A model generated the notes under the pieces. That model worked only from the letters and a program-made list of their open reading frames with translations, made no database searches and was not told where the DNA came from. From contig UPYT01000008.1 of NCBI GenBank assembly GCA_900538475.1, forward strand, positions 52,622 through 116,621: a stretch of DNA of 64,000 bases, in the 5' to 3' direction. Shown here piece by piece: positions 35,998-43,748 of the stretch. The stretch's first letter is position 1; each line of letters begins with the position of its first letter. The translations under genes and the position numbers were made by a program. This DNA is from an uncultured Clostridium sp. Lineage in GTDB: Bacteria > Bacillota > Clostridia > Lachnospirales > Lachnospiraceae.

Positions 35998-36026
35998 TTG
36001 CACTTTTTGGGCACAGCTTTTATAAT
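35998..36026 (+). promoter_or_regulatory. Promoter of the hlyD-like/yggS/sepF group
   Basis: TTGCAC (35998-36003), 17 bp, TATAAT (36021-36026), immediately after the preceding terminator. Confidence 0.85.
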
Positions 36027-36064
36027 AGACAGGTACAGCTTTACTGTTCGGGAGGAAAGACAGC

Positions 36065-37465
36065 TTGGCAAAGAAAAAGAACAAGAAAATTATACGCTAC
36101 CGCCATCCAAGAAATATTAATGTAGGGATGATTATTTTTGCCATTATTTTTGTTTATATGGCCTTCAGCGTTTATACTTATATGAAAAAAGATAAAATAC
36201 AGTTTTATGAGGTGGCAGAGGGAAGCATTGTCAACGACTACCAGCACACAGGAATGATCTTGCGGGAGGAGCGGGTAGAAACAGCAGATCGCTCAGGATA
36301 TATTAATTATTATGTCCGTGAGGGAAAACGCGCGGCCATCGGAACTCGAGTTTATTCTATTGACGAGACAGGAAGCATGGCGGATTTTCTGGAGGAAAAT
36401 CCAGAGGCAAATGTGACTCTGACAGAGGCAAATCTGGCAGATATCAAGCGTCAGCTTTCTTCGTTTGCTCTTTCTTATTCCGGAAGAGATTTTAGTGAAA
36501 TGTATGATCTTCAGTACTCCCTGGAGGCTGCAGTTCTGGAATATGTAAATTTCAATTCCCTTGGAAATCTGGATGCGCTGCTTCAGCAGACGGGTATTTC
36601 TCTACAACAGGTTACGGCTCCTGTTTCCGGAGTGATTTCCTATGCTATTGACGGATATGAGCAGCTGGAAGCCTCTCAGGTGACAGCGGAAATATTTGAC
36701 CGTTCCGGTTATTCCAAGGCAATTACAAAAGCAGGACGTCTGATTGAACAGTCTGCTCCAGTATATAAACTGGTAACCTCTGATGACTGGAGCATTGTCT
36801 TTCCGCTTTCAGAATCAGATGTGCAGGAGTATACAGGAAGGACACAGCTTCATGTGACTTTTTCCTCTAATGATTTGGAAACAGACGGCAGCTTTTCTAT
36901 TATTACAGGAGCAGACGGAGCCTCATACGGTAAACTGGACTTTAGTCAGTATATGGTACAGTTTATCAGTGACAGGTATGTGAATTTTGAGGTTTCTGTG
37001 GACAGTACAGAGGGGCTGAAGATTCCTGTGACAGCTGTGACTACGAAAAATTTCTACCTGGTTCCTCTGGAATATATGGTTCAGGGCGGAGATATCTCAG
37101 CGCCGGGCTTTCTAAAAGAAATTTATACAGAAAACGGATCGGAAACAGAGTTTACTCCTGCGACAATCTATTATTCTACAGAAGATTATTTTTACATTGA
37201 TATGGGCGAAAATGCGCCTTTAAAGGCTGGAGATTATGTGGTAAAGCCAGATTCACAGGATCGATATCAGATTGGCTCCAGTGCATCGCTTCAGGGTGTA
37301 TACAATATCAATAAAGGATATGCTGTGTTTAAGCAGATTGAGATTTTAAATTCAAATGATGAATATTATACTATAAAGAAAGGGACCAGTTATGGACTGT
37401 CTGTTTATGATCATATTGTATTAAATGCAGACACTGTCTATGAGGGAGAGCTGATTTATCAATAG
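36065..37465 (+). CDS. HlyD-family-like membrane protein of the SepF cluster
   Basis: A 466-residue bitopic protein. TTG at 36065 (GGGAGGA upstream) starts a very basic N-terminus (KKKNKKIIRYRHPR), then one transmembrane helix at about residues 20-38. The rest is extracytoplasmic. It has the barrel-sandwich pattern of periplasmic adaptor proteins: GYINYYVREGKRAAIGTRVYSID, then a helical insert, then VTAPVSGVISYAIDGYE. C-terminal beta domains follow. No ABC transporter gene is adjacent; instead yggS and sepF follow in one operon. This order recurs in Clostridia, so a wall or division role is possible but unproven. Confidence 0.75.
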   Translation: MAKKKNKKIIRYRHPRNINVGMIIFAIIFVYMAFSVYTYMKKDKIQFYEVAEGSIVNDYQHTGMILREERVETADRSGYINYYVREGKRAAIGTRVYSIDETGSMADFLEENPEANVTLTEANLADIKRQLSSFALSYSGRDFSEMYDLQYSLEAAVLEYVNFNSLGNLDALLQQTGISLQQVTAPVSGVISYAIDGYEQLEASQVTAEIFDRSGYSKAITKAGRLIEQSAPVYKLVTSDDWSIVFPLSESDVQEYTGRTQLHVTFSSNDLETDGSFSIITGADGASYGKLDFSQYMVQFISDRYVNFEVSVDSTEGLKIPVTAVTTKNFYLVPLEYMVQGGDISAPGFLKEIYTENGSETEFTPATIYYSTEDYFYIDMGENAPLKAGDYVVKPDSQDRYQIGSSASLQGVYNINKGYAVFKQIEILNSNDEYYTIKKGTSYGLSVYDHIVLNADTVYEGELIYQ

Positions 37466-37474
37466 GTGAAGCAG

Positions 37475-38179
37475 ATGAAGAATGATAGAATCAACAGCAG
37501 TATACAGGAACATATAAAAGAAGTAGAGAGGAAAATTGAGGAGGCCTGTGCCAGAGGCAATCGAAATAGGGAGGATATTACCCTGATTGCAGTCAGTAAA
37601 ACAAAGCCATTGGAGGATCTTATTGAGGCATATGAAGCCGGATGTCGTGATTTTGGAGAAAATAAGGTACAGGAAATTCTGGAAAAGGCTCCGAAAATGC
37701 CGCCGGATGCCAGATTTCATATGATTGGACATTTACAGCGAAATAAAGTAAAGCAGGTTCTTCCGCATGTAGTGATGATTCATTCTGTGGACTCTGTACG
37801 TCTTGCAGAGCAGATTCAGCAGGAGGCCAAAAAGCTGGGCAAAACGATAAATGTGCTTTTAGAGGTCAATGTGGCAAAAGAAGAAAGTAAATTTGGTTTT
37901 TATCCGGAGCAGGTAATGGATGCTGTAGAGACCATCAGTAAATTTTCTCATGTGCGGATACAGGGATTGATGACGATTGCGCCATTTGTAGAGGAGCCGG
38001 AAGAGAATAGAGAAGTTTTTCAAAAATTATATCAATTATCTGTTGACATCAAAAAGAAAAACATTGATAATGTTAATATGTGTGTGCTTTCCATGGGAAT
38101 GACTGGAGATTATCAGGTTGCCATTGAAGAGGGCGCATCCATGATTAGAGTGGGCACCGGTATTTTTGGTGCAAGATAA
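37475..38179 (+). CDS. yggS: YggS-family PLP homeostasis protein
   Basis: A 234-residue single-domain alanine-racemase-fold protein that binds PLP without known enzymatic activity and balances vitamin B6 pools. ITLIAVSKTKP holds the PLP Lys. FGENKVQE, FHMIGHLQRNK and LSMGMTGDYQVAIEEGASMIRVGTGIFG are family signatures. A GTG at 37466 is possible, but the ATG at 37475 has AGGTGA at proper distance. In Firmicutes the gene (ylmE) lies before sepF, as here. Confidence 0.95.
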   Translation: MKNDRINSSIQEHIKEVERKIEEACARGNRNREDITLIAVSKTKPLEDLIEAYEAGCRDFGENKVQEILEKAPKMPPDARFHMIGHLQRNKVKQVLPHVVMIHSVDSVRLAEQIQQEAKKLGKTINVLLEVNVAKEESKFGFYPEQVMDAVETISKFSHVRIQGLMTIAPFVEEPEENREVFQKLYQLSVDIKKKNIDNVNMCVLSMGMTGDYQVAIEEGASMIRVGTGIFGAR

Positions 38180-38200
38180 GGATTGGAGAGAGAATAAGTT

Positions 38201-38704
38201 ATGAGTCTTTTAAGTAAGCTGATGGATACCATGCGGTTAAACTCCGATGAGGATGAAGAATATTTTGGACCTGAAGATGAATATGAGGCAGACAGGCCTG
38301 CCAAGCGCAGCCCTTTTTCTTCCAGAGATGACGGAGAAGGATATGACGAAGGGGCAGAGGATTCCAAGCCACGCTTCTTTTCACGGTCATCAAAGGTAGT
38401 TCCCATGAAAAAAATGGAGGTATCCCTGATTAAGCCCACTTCGATCGAAGATGCCCGGGAAATTTGTGATTATCTTCTGGCCGGTAAGGCAGTTGTGTTA
38501 AATATGGAAGGAATCCATACAGAAGTAGCGCAGCGCATTATTGATTTTACATCAGGAGCAACCTACTCCATGAATGGAAATCTTCAGAAGATTTCCAGTT
38601 ATATTTTTATTGCAACACCCGAAACCGTGGGACTTTCCGGAGATTTTCAGGACCTGCTAAACAGCGGTGCTCTGGATGTAGCCGGTTTGAATATCCGGAT
38701 TTGA
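38201..38704 (+). CDS. sepF: Cell division protein SepF
   Basis: A 167-residue FtsZ-membrane anchor. MSLLSKLMDTMRL is the amphipathic membrane-binding helix. An acidic disordered linker follows to about residue 60. The SepF core (LIKPTSIEDAREICDYLLAGKAVVLNMEG, QRIIDFTSGATYSMNG, SSYIFIATPETV) forms the FtsZ-binding, ring-forming domain. It is last in its operon and ends at a strong terminator. Confidence 0.95.
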   Translation: MSLLSKLMDTMRLNSDEDEEYFGPEDEYEADRPAKRSPFSSRDDGEGYDEGAEDSKPRFFSRSSKVVPMKKMEVSLIKPTSIEDAREICDYLLAGKAVVLNMEGIHTEVAQRIIDFTSGATYSMNGNLQKISSYIFIATPETVGLSGDFQDLLNSGALDVAGLNIRI

Positions 38705-38715
38705 CAGAGTTCATA

Positions 38716-38740
38716 GGGCAGTCTTCAGACTGCCCTTTTT
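38716..38740 (+). terminator. Terminator after sepF
   Basis: GGGCAGTC (38716-38723), TTCA loop, GACTGCCC (38728-38735), then TTTTT. Confidence 0.93.
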
Positions 38741-38804
38741 GCGTCCGGGAGGAAATTATATACGGCCGGAAGGGGCTGTACAGCAGAAAATGGAGGAAAT
38801 CATT

Positions 38805-39932
38805 ATGGCAAGAAGAATGACCGTTCACAGAGATGGAAATGCGATCTATGATATTGTAATACAGTCTTCTTTTGATTATCTGGGACAGGAGGTAAAGGCG
38901 CTTTCCGTTGAGGGAAGAAAGCTGTGTATTGTGACAGACAGCAATGTAGCGCCGCTTTATCTGGAGCAGGTGGAGGAGCAGCTGCGGCCCTGCTGCGGAC
39001 AGACAGATGCATTTGTTTTTCCTGCAGGAGAAGAACACAAAAATCTGGATACAGTAAAAAGTCTTTATGAATTTTTGATTCTCAGGCATTATGACCGGGG
39101 AGATATGCTGGTGGCTTTAGGCGGCGGTGTAACTGGAGATCTTTGCGGATATGCGGCAGCAACCTATTTAAGAGGAATTCGCTTTATTCAGGTGCCGACA
39201 ACCCTGCTTTCGCAGGTTGATTCCAGTATTGGGGGAAAGACAGGCGTTGATTTTGATGCATACAAAAACATGGTAGGCGCCTTTCATATGCCTGCTCTTG
39301 TATATACCAGTACAGGAAGTCTGCTGACTCTGTCTGATGAACAGTATTCCTGCGGTATGGGCGAGATTGTGAAGCACGGACTGATTAAGGACAGATCCTA
39401 TTATCTTTGGCTGATGAATCATGCAGAGGAAATTCGCAAAAGAAATTTGGATATTTGCGAGGAAATGATTTTTATCAGCAATCAGATCAAACGAAATGTG
39501 GTAGAGCAGGATCCAACGGAAAAGGGTGAGAGAGCGCTGCTGAATTTTGGACATACACTTGGTCATGCGATTGAAAAACTGATGAATTTTAAATTGATGC
39601 ACGGTCAGTGCGTAGCTTTGGGCAGTGCTGCTGCGGCCTGGATTTCTGCAGAGCGGGGATATATTACCAGTGAGGAAGCCAAGACAGTAAAGGAAGCAAT
39701 GGCTATGTTCGGTCTTCCGGTATCCTTGGATGGCATGAACCTGTCTTTTCCGGAAATTATTGAAACAACCAAAAGTGATAAGAAAATGGATTCCGGTGTG
39801 ATTAAATTTATTTTGTTAAAACAAATTGGAGAAGCCTATGTAGATCGTACAGTTACGGAAACGGAAATGATAAGCGGACTGGAGTGGCTGAAGAATGGAA
39901 AAGAAACAGCAGGAGGCAGATATGAAAAATAA
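38805..39932 (+). CDS. aroB: 3-dehydroquinate synthase
   Basis: A 375-residue NAD- and zinc-dependent enzyme, step two of the shikimate pathway. GGGVTGDLCGYAAATYLRGI is the NAD-binding block. TTLLSQVDSSIGGKTGVD binds substrate. EIVKHGLI, NFGHTLGHAIEK and HGQCVALG carry zinc and catalytic residues. The ATG at 38805 after GGAGGA was chosen because the N-terminus upstream has no family similarity. No other aro gene is present; lspA overlaps its end. Confidence 0.96.
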   Translation: MARRMTVHRDGNAIYDIVIQSSFDYLGQEVKALSVEGRKLCIVTDSNVAPLYLEQVEEQLRPCCGQTDAFVFPAGEEHKNLDTVKSLYEFLILRHYDRGDMLVALGGGVTGDLCGYAAATYLRGIRFIQVPTTLLSQVDSSIGGKTGVDFDAYKNMVGAFHMPALVYTSTGSLLTLSDEQYSCGMGEIVKHGLIKDRSYYLWLMNHAEEIRKRNLDICEEMIFISNQIKRNVVEQDPTEKGERALLNFGHTLGHAIEKLMNFKLMHGQCVALGSAAAAWISAERGYITSEEAKTVKEAMAMFGLPVSLDGMNLSFPEIIETTKSDKKMDSGVIKFILLKQIGEAYVDRTVTETEMISGLEWLKNGKETAGGRYEK

Positions 39933-40446
39933 AGCAGGGAACCTTTTATCATGGGTAGCTAGTTCTGCAGTGCTTATCGGGATTGATCAGTATACAAAGG
40001 CGCTGGCAGTAGCCCGTTTAAAGAATCAGCAGCCTTTTGTAATTCTGGATGGAGTGTTTGAATTTCTGTATTCGGAAAACCGGGGAGCTGCTTTTGGACT
40101 GATGCAGGGACGTCAGGGCTTTTTCTTCCTGATCGGAATTGTGGTTCTGGCTGTGGCAGGATACGCCATGCTTCGGATGCCGGGATGGCAGGAAAAGAGA
40201 TATCACTGGCTGAAACTCTGTGTGATTATGATTACAGCTGGTGCAGTAGGAAATATGATTGATCGGGTATCTCAGGGATATGTAGTAGATTTTCTTTATT
40301 TCAAACTGATTAATTTCCCGATTTTTAATGTTGCAGATATTTATGTGACAACAGCAACAGCTCTTCTTTTTGTTGTACTTTGTTTTTATTATAAAGAAGA
40401 GGAATTGGATATTTTTCGTTTTTCAAAGAAAGGAGAGGCCCATTGA
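39922..40446 (+). CDS. lspA: Lipoprotein signal peptidase
   Basis: A 174-residue membrane aspartyl protease that cleaves prolipoproteins before the lipidated Cys. Four transmembrane helices are visible. The catalytic Asp pair lies in GNMIDRVSQG and NVADIYV, and DQYTK near residue 25 is the N-terminal family motif. The ATG at 39922 has AGGAGG 5 nt upstream and overlaps aroB by 11 nt; an in-frame ATG at 39895 is less well placed. It processes lipoproteins such as the DUF3048 and DacF-like proteins encoded here. Confidence 0.93.
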   Translation: MKNKAGNLLSWVASSAVLIGIDQYTKALAVARLKNQQPFVILDGVFEFLYSENRGAAFGLMQGRQGFFFLIGIVVLAVAGYAMLRMPGWQEKRYHWLKLCVIMITAGAVGNMIDRVSQGYVVDFLYFKLINFPIFNVADIYVTTATALLFVVLCFYYKEEELDIFRFSKKGEAH

Positions 40447-41366
40447 CAGAGGAATTTAAGGCAGAGTACACACCGGGGGAGGAAATACTTCGCATTGACC
40501 GTTTTCTTGGAAGCCGCTTGGAACAGGTATCTCGCTCTTATCTTCAGAAGCTGGTAAAGGATGGGGCAGTTCTTGTAAACGGAAAGCCAGTGAAAAGCAG
40601 CTATAAGGTCGAAAATGGGGACAGGATCCGCCTGGAAATACCGGATGCTGTAGAGCCAGAAATTGAAGCTGAACCAATGGCGCTGGACATCCTTTACGAG
40701 GACTCAGATATTATTCTGATCAATAAGCCGAAAGGGATGGTAGTTCATCCTGCGGCGGGGCATTATTCCGGAACTCTGGTAAATGGCTTAATGGCGCACT
40801 GTAAGAATGAACTTTCTGGAATCAATGGGGTAATGAGACCAGGAATTGTTCACAGGATTGATATGGATACGACGGGAGTTCTGATTGTCTGCAAAAATGA
40901 CAAGGCTCACAATGCTATCGCAGAGCAGCTGAAGGTTCATTCAATTACACGTAAATACTATGCGATTGTTCACGGGGTACTGAAAGCGGATACCGGTACA
41001 GTAAATGCCCCGATTGGCCGTCATCCGGTCGATCGAAAGAAAATGAGCATTAATGAAAAGAATGGGAAAGAGGCTGTAACTCATTATCGGGTTCTTCAAC
41101 GGTTCCGGCGGTTTACTTTTGTGGAGTGTCAGCTAGAAACCGGACGAACCCATCAGATTCGTGTTCACATGGCCAGTATTGGTCATCCGTTGCTCGGTGA
41201 TCAGGTGTATGGTCCGGCAAAGATGCCTTTTTCCGGTCTCCAGGGTCAAACCCTGCATGCAGGTGTGCTGGGAATTATTCATCCTTCTACTGGAGAATAC
41301 ATGGAATTTACAGCACCTCTTCCGGCCTATTTTGAAGCTATTTTGAAAAAATTGGAAACAGATTAA
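40443..41366 (+). CDS. RluA-family pseudouridine synthase (RluD-like)
   Basis: A 307-residue rRNA or tRNA pseudouridine synthase. An S4 RNA-binding domain covers about residues 14-75 (LRIDRFLGSRL, VNGKPVKSSYKVENGD). The catalytic motif is HRIDMDTTGVLI with the active Asp near residue 142. QLETGRTHQIRVHM is the later conserved block. The start is TTG at 40443, overlapping the lspA stop, behind AAAGGAGAG. The lspA-rluD order is a classic Firmicute arrangement (Bacillus lspA-rluB/ylyB). Confidence 0.94.
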   Translation: MTEEFKAEYTPGEEILRIDRFLGSRLEQVSRSYLQKLVKDGAVLVNGKPVKSSYKVENGDRIRLEIPDAVEPEIEAEPMALDILYEDSDIILINKPKGMVVHPAAGHYSGTLVNGLMAHCKNELSGINGVMRPGIVHRIDMDTTGVLIVCKNDKAHNAIAEQLKVHSITRKYYAIVHGVLKADTGTVNAPIGRHPVDRKKMSINEKNGKEAVTHYRVLQRFRRFTFVECQLETGRTHQIRVHMASIGHPLLGDQVYGPAKMPFSGLQGQTLHAGVLGIIHPSTGEYMEFTAPLPAYFEAILKKLETD

Positions 41367-41464
41367 GGAGAGTTTTTATCCCTATTTTCACAGACCTTAT
41401 AGAAATTGCCTGATTATTTCGGGAATATTTCTCTTTATTTATGTACTTTTCTGAAATTTTGTTG

Positions 41465-41580
41465 TATAATATAAGGGTAATCATACAAGGCCGCGGAGAG
41501 TCGGATAGAGACCTGTTTTCAGGTTTACCTGTATCGTTACAAACAAAATATAGAAATGACATGCATTGCAGGTTACTGAA
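41465..41580 (+). promoter_or_regulatory. -10 element and structured leader before the cytidylate-kinase-like gene
   Basis: A TATAAT lies at 41465-41470 but no good -35 is seen. The leader contains ACCTG (41511-41515), CAGGT (41520-41524) and ACCTG (41527-41531), so two hairpins compete for the middle arm. CGGATA (41502-41507) can pair with TATCG (41532-41536) around them. No known riboswitch was recognised. The stretch 41367-41464 between the rluD-like stop and this point holds no gene. Confidence 0.4.
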
Positions 41581-41595
41581 AGGAGAAGGATGACT

Positions 41596-42240
41596 ATGAA
41601 GGGAAATCTTGTTATTACGATCGGAAGACAGTGCGGAAGCGGCGGAAAGGTAATCGGACAGTTGATTGCAGAGAAGCTGGGCGTAAAATGTTACGATAAG
41701 GAGCTCTTAACGCTGGCGGCGAAACAAAGCGGTCTGTGTGAAGAACTGTTTGAAACACATGATGAGAAACCCACAAGCAGTTTCCTCTATTCTCTTGTGA
41801 TGGATACCTACTCTCTGGGCTACACCACCTCTGCTTACATGGATATGCCGATTAACCATAAGATTTTTTTGGCACAGTTTGATACCATTAAAAAGCTTGC
41901 AGATCAGGAGTCCTGTGTGATTGTAGGACGCTGTGCAGACTATGCCCTGGCAGATTATCCCAATATGGTATCTGTATTCATTACAGGGGATGATGATCAT
42001 AGAATCGATCGTTTAACAGAGCTTTACAAAGTAGAGCCGGCTAAGGCAAAGGATATTATGGCAAAGACTGATAAAAAACGTGCCAGCTACTACAATTACT
42101 ATTCCAGTAAAAAGTGGGGAGATGCAAGAAGCTACAATTTATGTATCAACAGTTCCACTCTTGGAATTGAAGGTACTGCGGATATGATTATCAGCTATGC
42201 AAAAGCAAAACAGGAATGGGCAAAGAAAGAAAATAAATAG
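41596..42240 (+). CDS. Cytidylate kinase-like family protein
   Basis: A 214-residue P-loop kinase-like protein. ITIGRQCGSGGKVIGQLIAEKLG is a modified Walker A region, VIVGRCADYAL the second conserved block, and KKRASYYNYYSSKKWGDARSYNLCINS the LID-like segment. These define the cytidylate kinase 2-like family common in Clostridia, distinct from true Cmk. The substrate is unknown. The ATG at 41596 is 9 nt from AGGAGA; an ATG at 41590 is too close. It is the last + gene before the strand switch. Confidence 0.85.
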   Translation: MKGNLVITIGRQCGSGGKVIGQLIAEKLGVKCYDKELLTLAAKQSGLCEELFETHDEKPTSSFLYSLVMDTYSLGYTTSAYMDMPINHKIFLAQFDTIKKLADQESCVIVGRCADYALADYPNMVSVFITGDDDHRIDRLTELYKVEPAKAKDIMAKTDKKRASYYNYYSSKKWGDARSYNLCINSSTLGIEGTADMIISYAKAKQEWAKKENK

Positions 42241-42255
42241 AAAACTTTGAAAAGG

Positions 42256-42312
42256 GATGCTGCTTTCTAGGTGAATATCTACCTGGGAAGCAGCATCATT
42301 CTTTATTTCATA
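42256..42312 (+). terminator. Terminator of the cytidylate-kinase-like gene
   Basis: A 17-bp stem, 42256-42272 with 42281-42297, with two G-U pairs and an 8-nt loop, is followed by ATTCTTTATTTC. A second perfect 9-bp repeat, ATTTCATAG (42305-42313) with CTATGAAAT (42325-42333), lies just before the lexA stop. Confidence 0.8.
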
Positions 42313-42339
42313 GGAAATTACGTTCTATGAAATATGTAG

Positions 42340-42957
42340 TCAGGACATCATACGGAACAGACCGATAACCTTTCCGAGAATTTCCACCTGAGAGACAATA
42401 ATTGGTTCCATGGAATCATTTTCAGGCTGCAGCCGGTAATACCCATCCTCTTTAAAGAAACGCTTTACCGTTGCGGAATCATCCAAAAGAGCAACGACAA
42501 TTTCCCCGTTCTGGGCAACGTTGGTACATTCTACAATGACCTGATCTCCATCAAAAATACCGGCATTAATCATGCTGTTTCCCTTTACTCGAAGCATATA
42601 GGTGTCTGCATTGGGCAGAAAATTAGAAGGAATGGGAAAATAATCCTCAATATTCTGCTGAGCCAGAATCGGCTGTCCGGCAGCGACTGTTCCAATGATG
42701 GGAACCTGAACCATCTCCCTGCGGGTCAGAGAAAAGTCATCGTCGAGAATTTCAATGGCGCGAGGCTTGGTAGGATCACGCCGAATATATCCATTGTGTT
42801 CCAGAGACTCCAGATGAGAATGGACAGAAGATGTGGATTTTAAATGAACAGCTTCGCAAATCTCACGAACAGCCGGCGGATATCCTTTCTTTAAAATGCA
42901 CGACTTGATATATTCTAATATTTCCTGCTGCTTGGCAGTAATTTTTCCCTGCGACAT
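42340..42957 (-). CDS. lexA: LexA repressor, SOS regulator
   Basis: A 205-residue repressor. The N-terminal winged helix-turn-helix has [27 protein letters not shown]. The autocleavage site is AAG in [10 protein letters not shown] near residue 85. The catalytic Ser is in GNSMINAG and Lys in ATVKRFF. RecA filaments trigger self-cleavage and derepress SOS genes. The start ([10 protein letters not shown]) has GGAGGA upstream; an earlier in-frame ATG adds an unrelated N-terminus. It diverges from the yneA-like gene across shared LexA boxes, as in Bacillus. Confidence 0.97.
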   Translation of the reverse strand: MSQGKITAKQQEILEYIKSCILKKGYPPAVREICEAVHLKSTSSVHSHLESLEHNGYIRRDPTKPRAIEILDDDFSLTRREMVQVPIIGTVAAGQPILAQQNIEDYFPIPSNFLPNADTYMLRVKGNSMINAGIFDGDQVIVECTNVAQNGEIVVALLDDSATVKRFFKEDGYYRLQPENDSMEPIIVSQVEILGKVIGLFRMMS

Positions 42958-43011
42958 ATATTGTATCCTCCGTTTAGTAGGTATGTAATCATAATCCAGA
43001 ATGCACTTATC

Positions 43012-43029
43012 ATTGGAATGTATTCCAAT
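43012..43029. promoter_or_regulatory. Perfect palindrome in the lexA leader
   Basis: ATTGGAAT, GT, ATTCCAAT. It lies between the lexA -10 and the start codon and does not match the LexA-box pattern. It may be an operator for another regulator. Confidence 0.4.
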
Positions 43030-43044
43030 TGAGAATGTAATTTT

Positions 43045-43073
43045 ATAATAGCATAGTTTTTTTGAAAAAGCAA
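43045..43073 (-). promoter_or_regulatory. lexA promoter
   Basis: On the minus strand: TTGCTT (43073-43068), 17 bp, TATTAT (43050-43045) with TG before it. The -35 overlaps a LexA-box-like site. Confidence 0.75.
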
Positions 43074-43084
43074 ACTTTTGTTCG
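43071..43084. promoter_or_regulatory. LexA box A
   Basis: CAAACTTTTGTTCG, whose complement CGAACAAAAGTTTG matches the Gram-positive CGAAC-N4-GTTYG pattern. It lies on the lexA -35. Confidence 0.7.
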
Positions 43085-43103
43085 ATTATTTTTTTAAAAC
43101 TCA

Positions 43104-43132
43104 TTGACAAACGTATGTTCGGTGGTTATAAT
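43104..43132 (+). promoter_or_regulatory. Consensus promoter of the yneA-like gene
   Basis: TTGACA (43104-43109), 17 bp, TATAAT (43127-43132): a perfect sigma-A promoter with LexA box B across the -35 and spacer. Tight repression would be needed for such a strong promoter. Confidence 0.9.
43108..43121. promoter_or_regulatory. LexA box B
   Basis: CAAACGTATGTTCG; the complement is CGAACATACGTTTG, the best LexA-box match here, inside the yneA-like promoter. Confidence 0.85.
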
Positions 43133-43143
43133 GAACATAACAT

Positions 43144-43157
43144 AGAACGCATGTTTG
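43144..43157. promoter_or_regulatory. LexA box C
   Basis: AGAACGCATGTTTG matches GAAC-N4-GTTY. It lies just downstream of the expected yneA-like transcription start. Confidence 0.7.
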
Positions 43158-43195
43158 TTTTAAGGCTTGATTGAAATTAAAGGGGGATACTGAAG

Positions 43196-43516
43196 ATGAG
43201 AAGAAGAGAATTGAGACGGCGAATGAGAGGTTTGGTGATTGCTGTTTTGATGGTTCTTGCTTTTTTATCCGGTTTTTTCGGAAGGACTTTGGTGAGTGCC
43301 TACGCAGAGGAAGAGTATATAAAGCCAGTGAAGCGTTATTATACTAGTATCCAGCTTCAGGCGGGAGACAGTTTATGGGATATCGCAGAGGAATATATGG
43401 ATGGAAGCGGTTACTCGAAAAAGGAATATGTAGAGGTTTTGAAGCGGATGAATGGACTGAGCAGCGACAGAATTCATGCCGGTCAGTATTTGACTGTGGT
43501 TTATTTTGCAGAATAG
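43196..43516 (+). CDS. YneA-like SOS cell division suppressor with LysM domain
   Basis: A 106-residue protein. A very basic N-terminus (MRRRELRRRMRG) precedes one transmembrane or signal segment (about residues 12-34). A LysM domain follows: LQAGDSLWDIAEEYM and RIHAGQYLTVVYF. In Bacillus the equivalent YneA blocks division during the SOS response and is encoded opposite lexA. The same divergent layout and three LexA-box-like sites support this function. It is the only + gene right of the switch. Confidence 0.85.
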   Translation: MRRRELRRRMRGLVIAVLMVLAFLSGFFGRTLVSAYAEEEYIKPVKRYYTSIQLQAGDSLWDIAEEYMDGSGYSKKEYVEVLKRMNGLSSDRIHAGQYLTVVYFAE

Positions 43517-43725
43517 CAGAGCGGAGAGAGATGCGGTCGCCTGTCAGGCTCGCTGGCGGCCATCGCTTTTCTGAATTCTGCTGTTTTCTTTTTCCGATTG
43601 TAGGCCTTCCCGTTTGGCATAGTTCGTGTGGCAGGGTTTAAATTCCCCCAGGAGTTTCTTTGACTGGAGTAGTATTCTTTCTGGGCTTTTTTACTTCGCT
43701 TATCAATAGAAATATAAGTTTTCAT
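43501..43725 (-). CDS. Small basic conserved-looking protein, unknown function
   Basis: A 74-residue protein, MKTYISIDKRSKKAQKEYYS at the N-terminus, then RNSWGNLNPATRTMPNGKAYNRKKKTAEFRK. It is Lys/Arg/Tyr-rich without hydrophobic segments. I recall similar short proteins with KKAQKEYY and NPVTR-like motifs in other Lachnospiraceae, but cannot check. The start at 43725 has AAGGTGG at suitable distance; an upstream ATG is less likely. Its 3' end overlaps the last 16 nt of the yneA-like gene on the other strand. It follows the XRE gene closely. Confidence 0.55.
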   Translation of the reverse strand: MKTYISIDKRSKKAQKEYYSSQRNSWGNLNPATRTMPNGKAYNRKKKTAEFRKAMAASEPDRRPHLSPLCYSAK

Positions 43726-43748
43726 TCGATAACTACCACCTTTCATAA

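Noticed and set aside
43071..43157. Repeated GAAC/GTTT sites as a CRISPR-like array
   Set aside because: Only three 14-bp palindromic sites with short unequal spacing; they fit LexA boxes over promoters.
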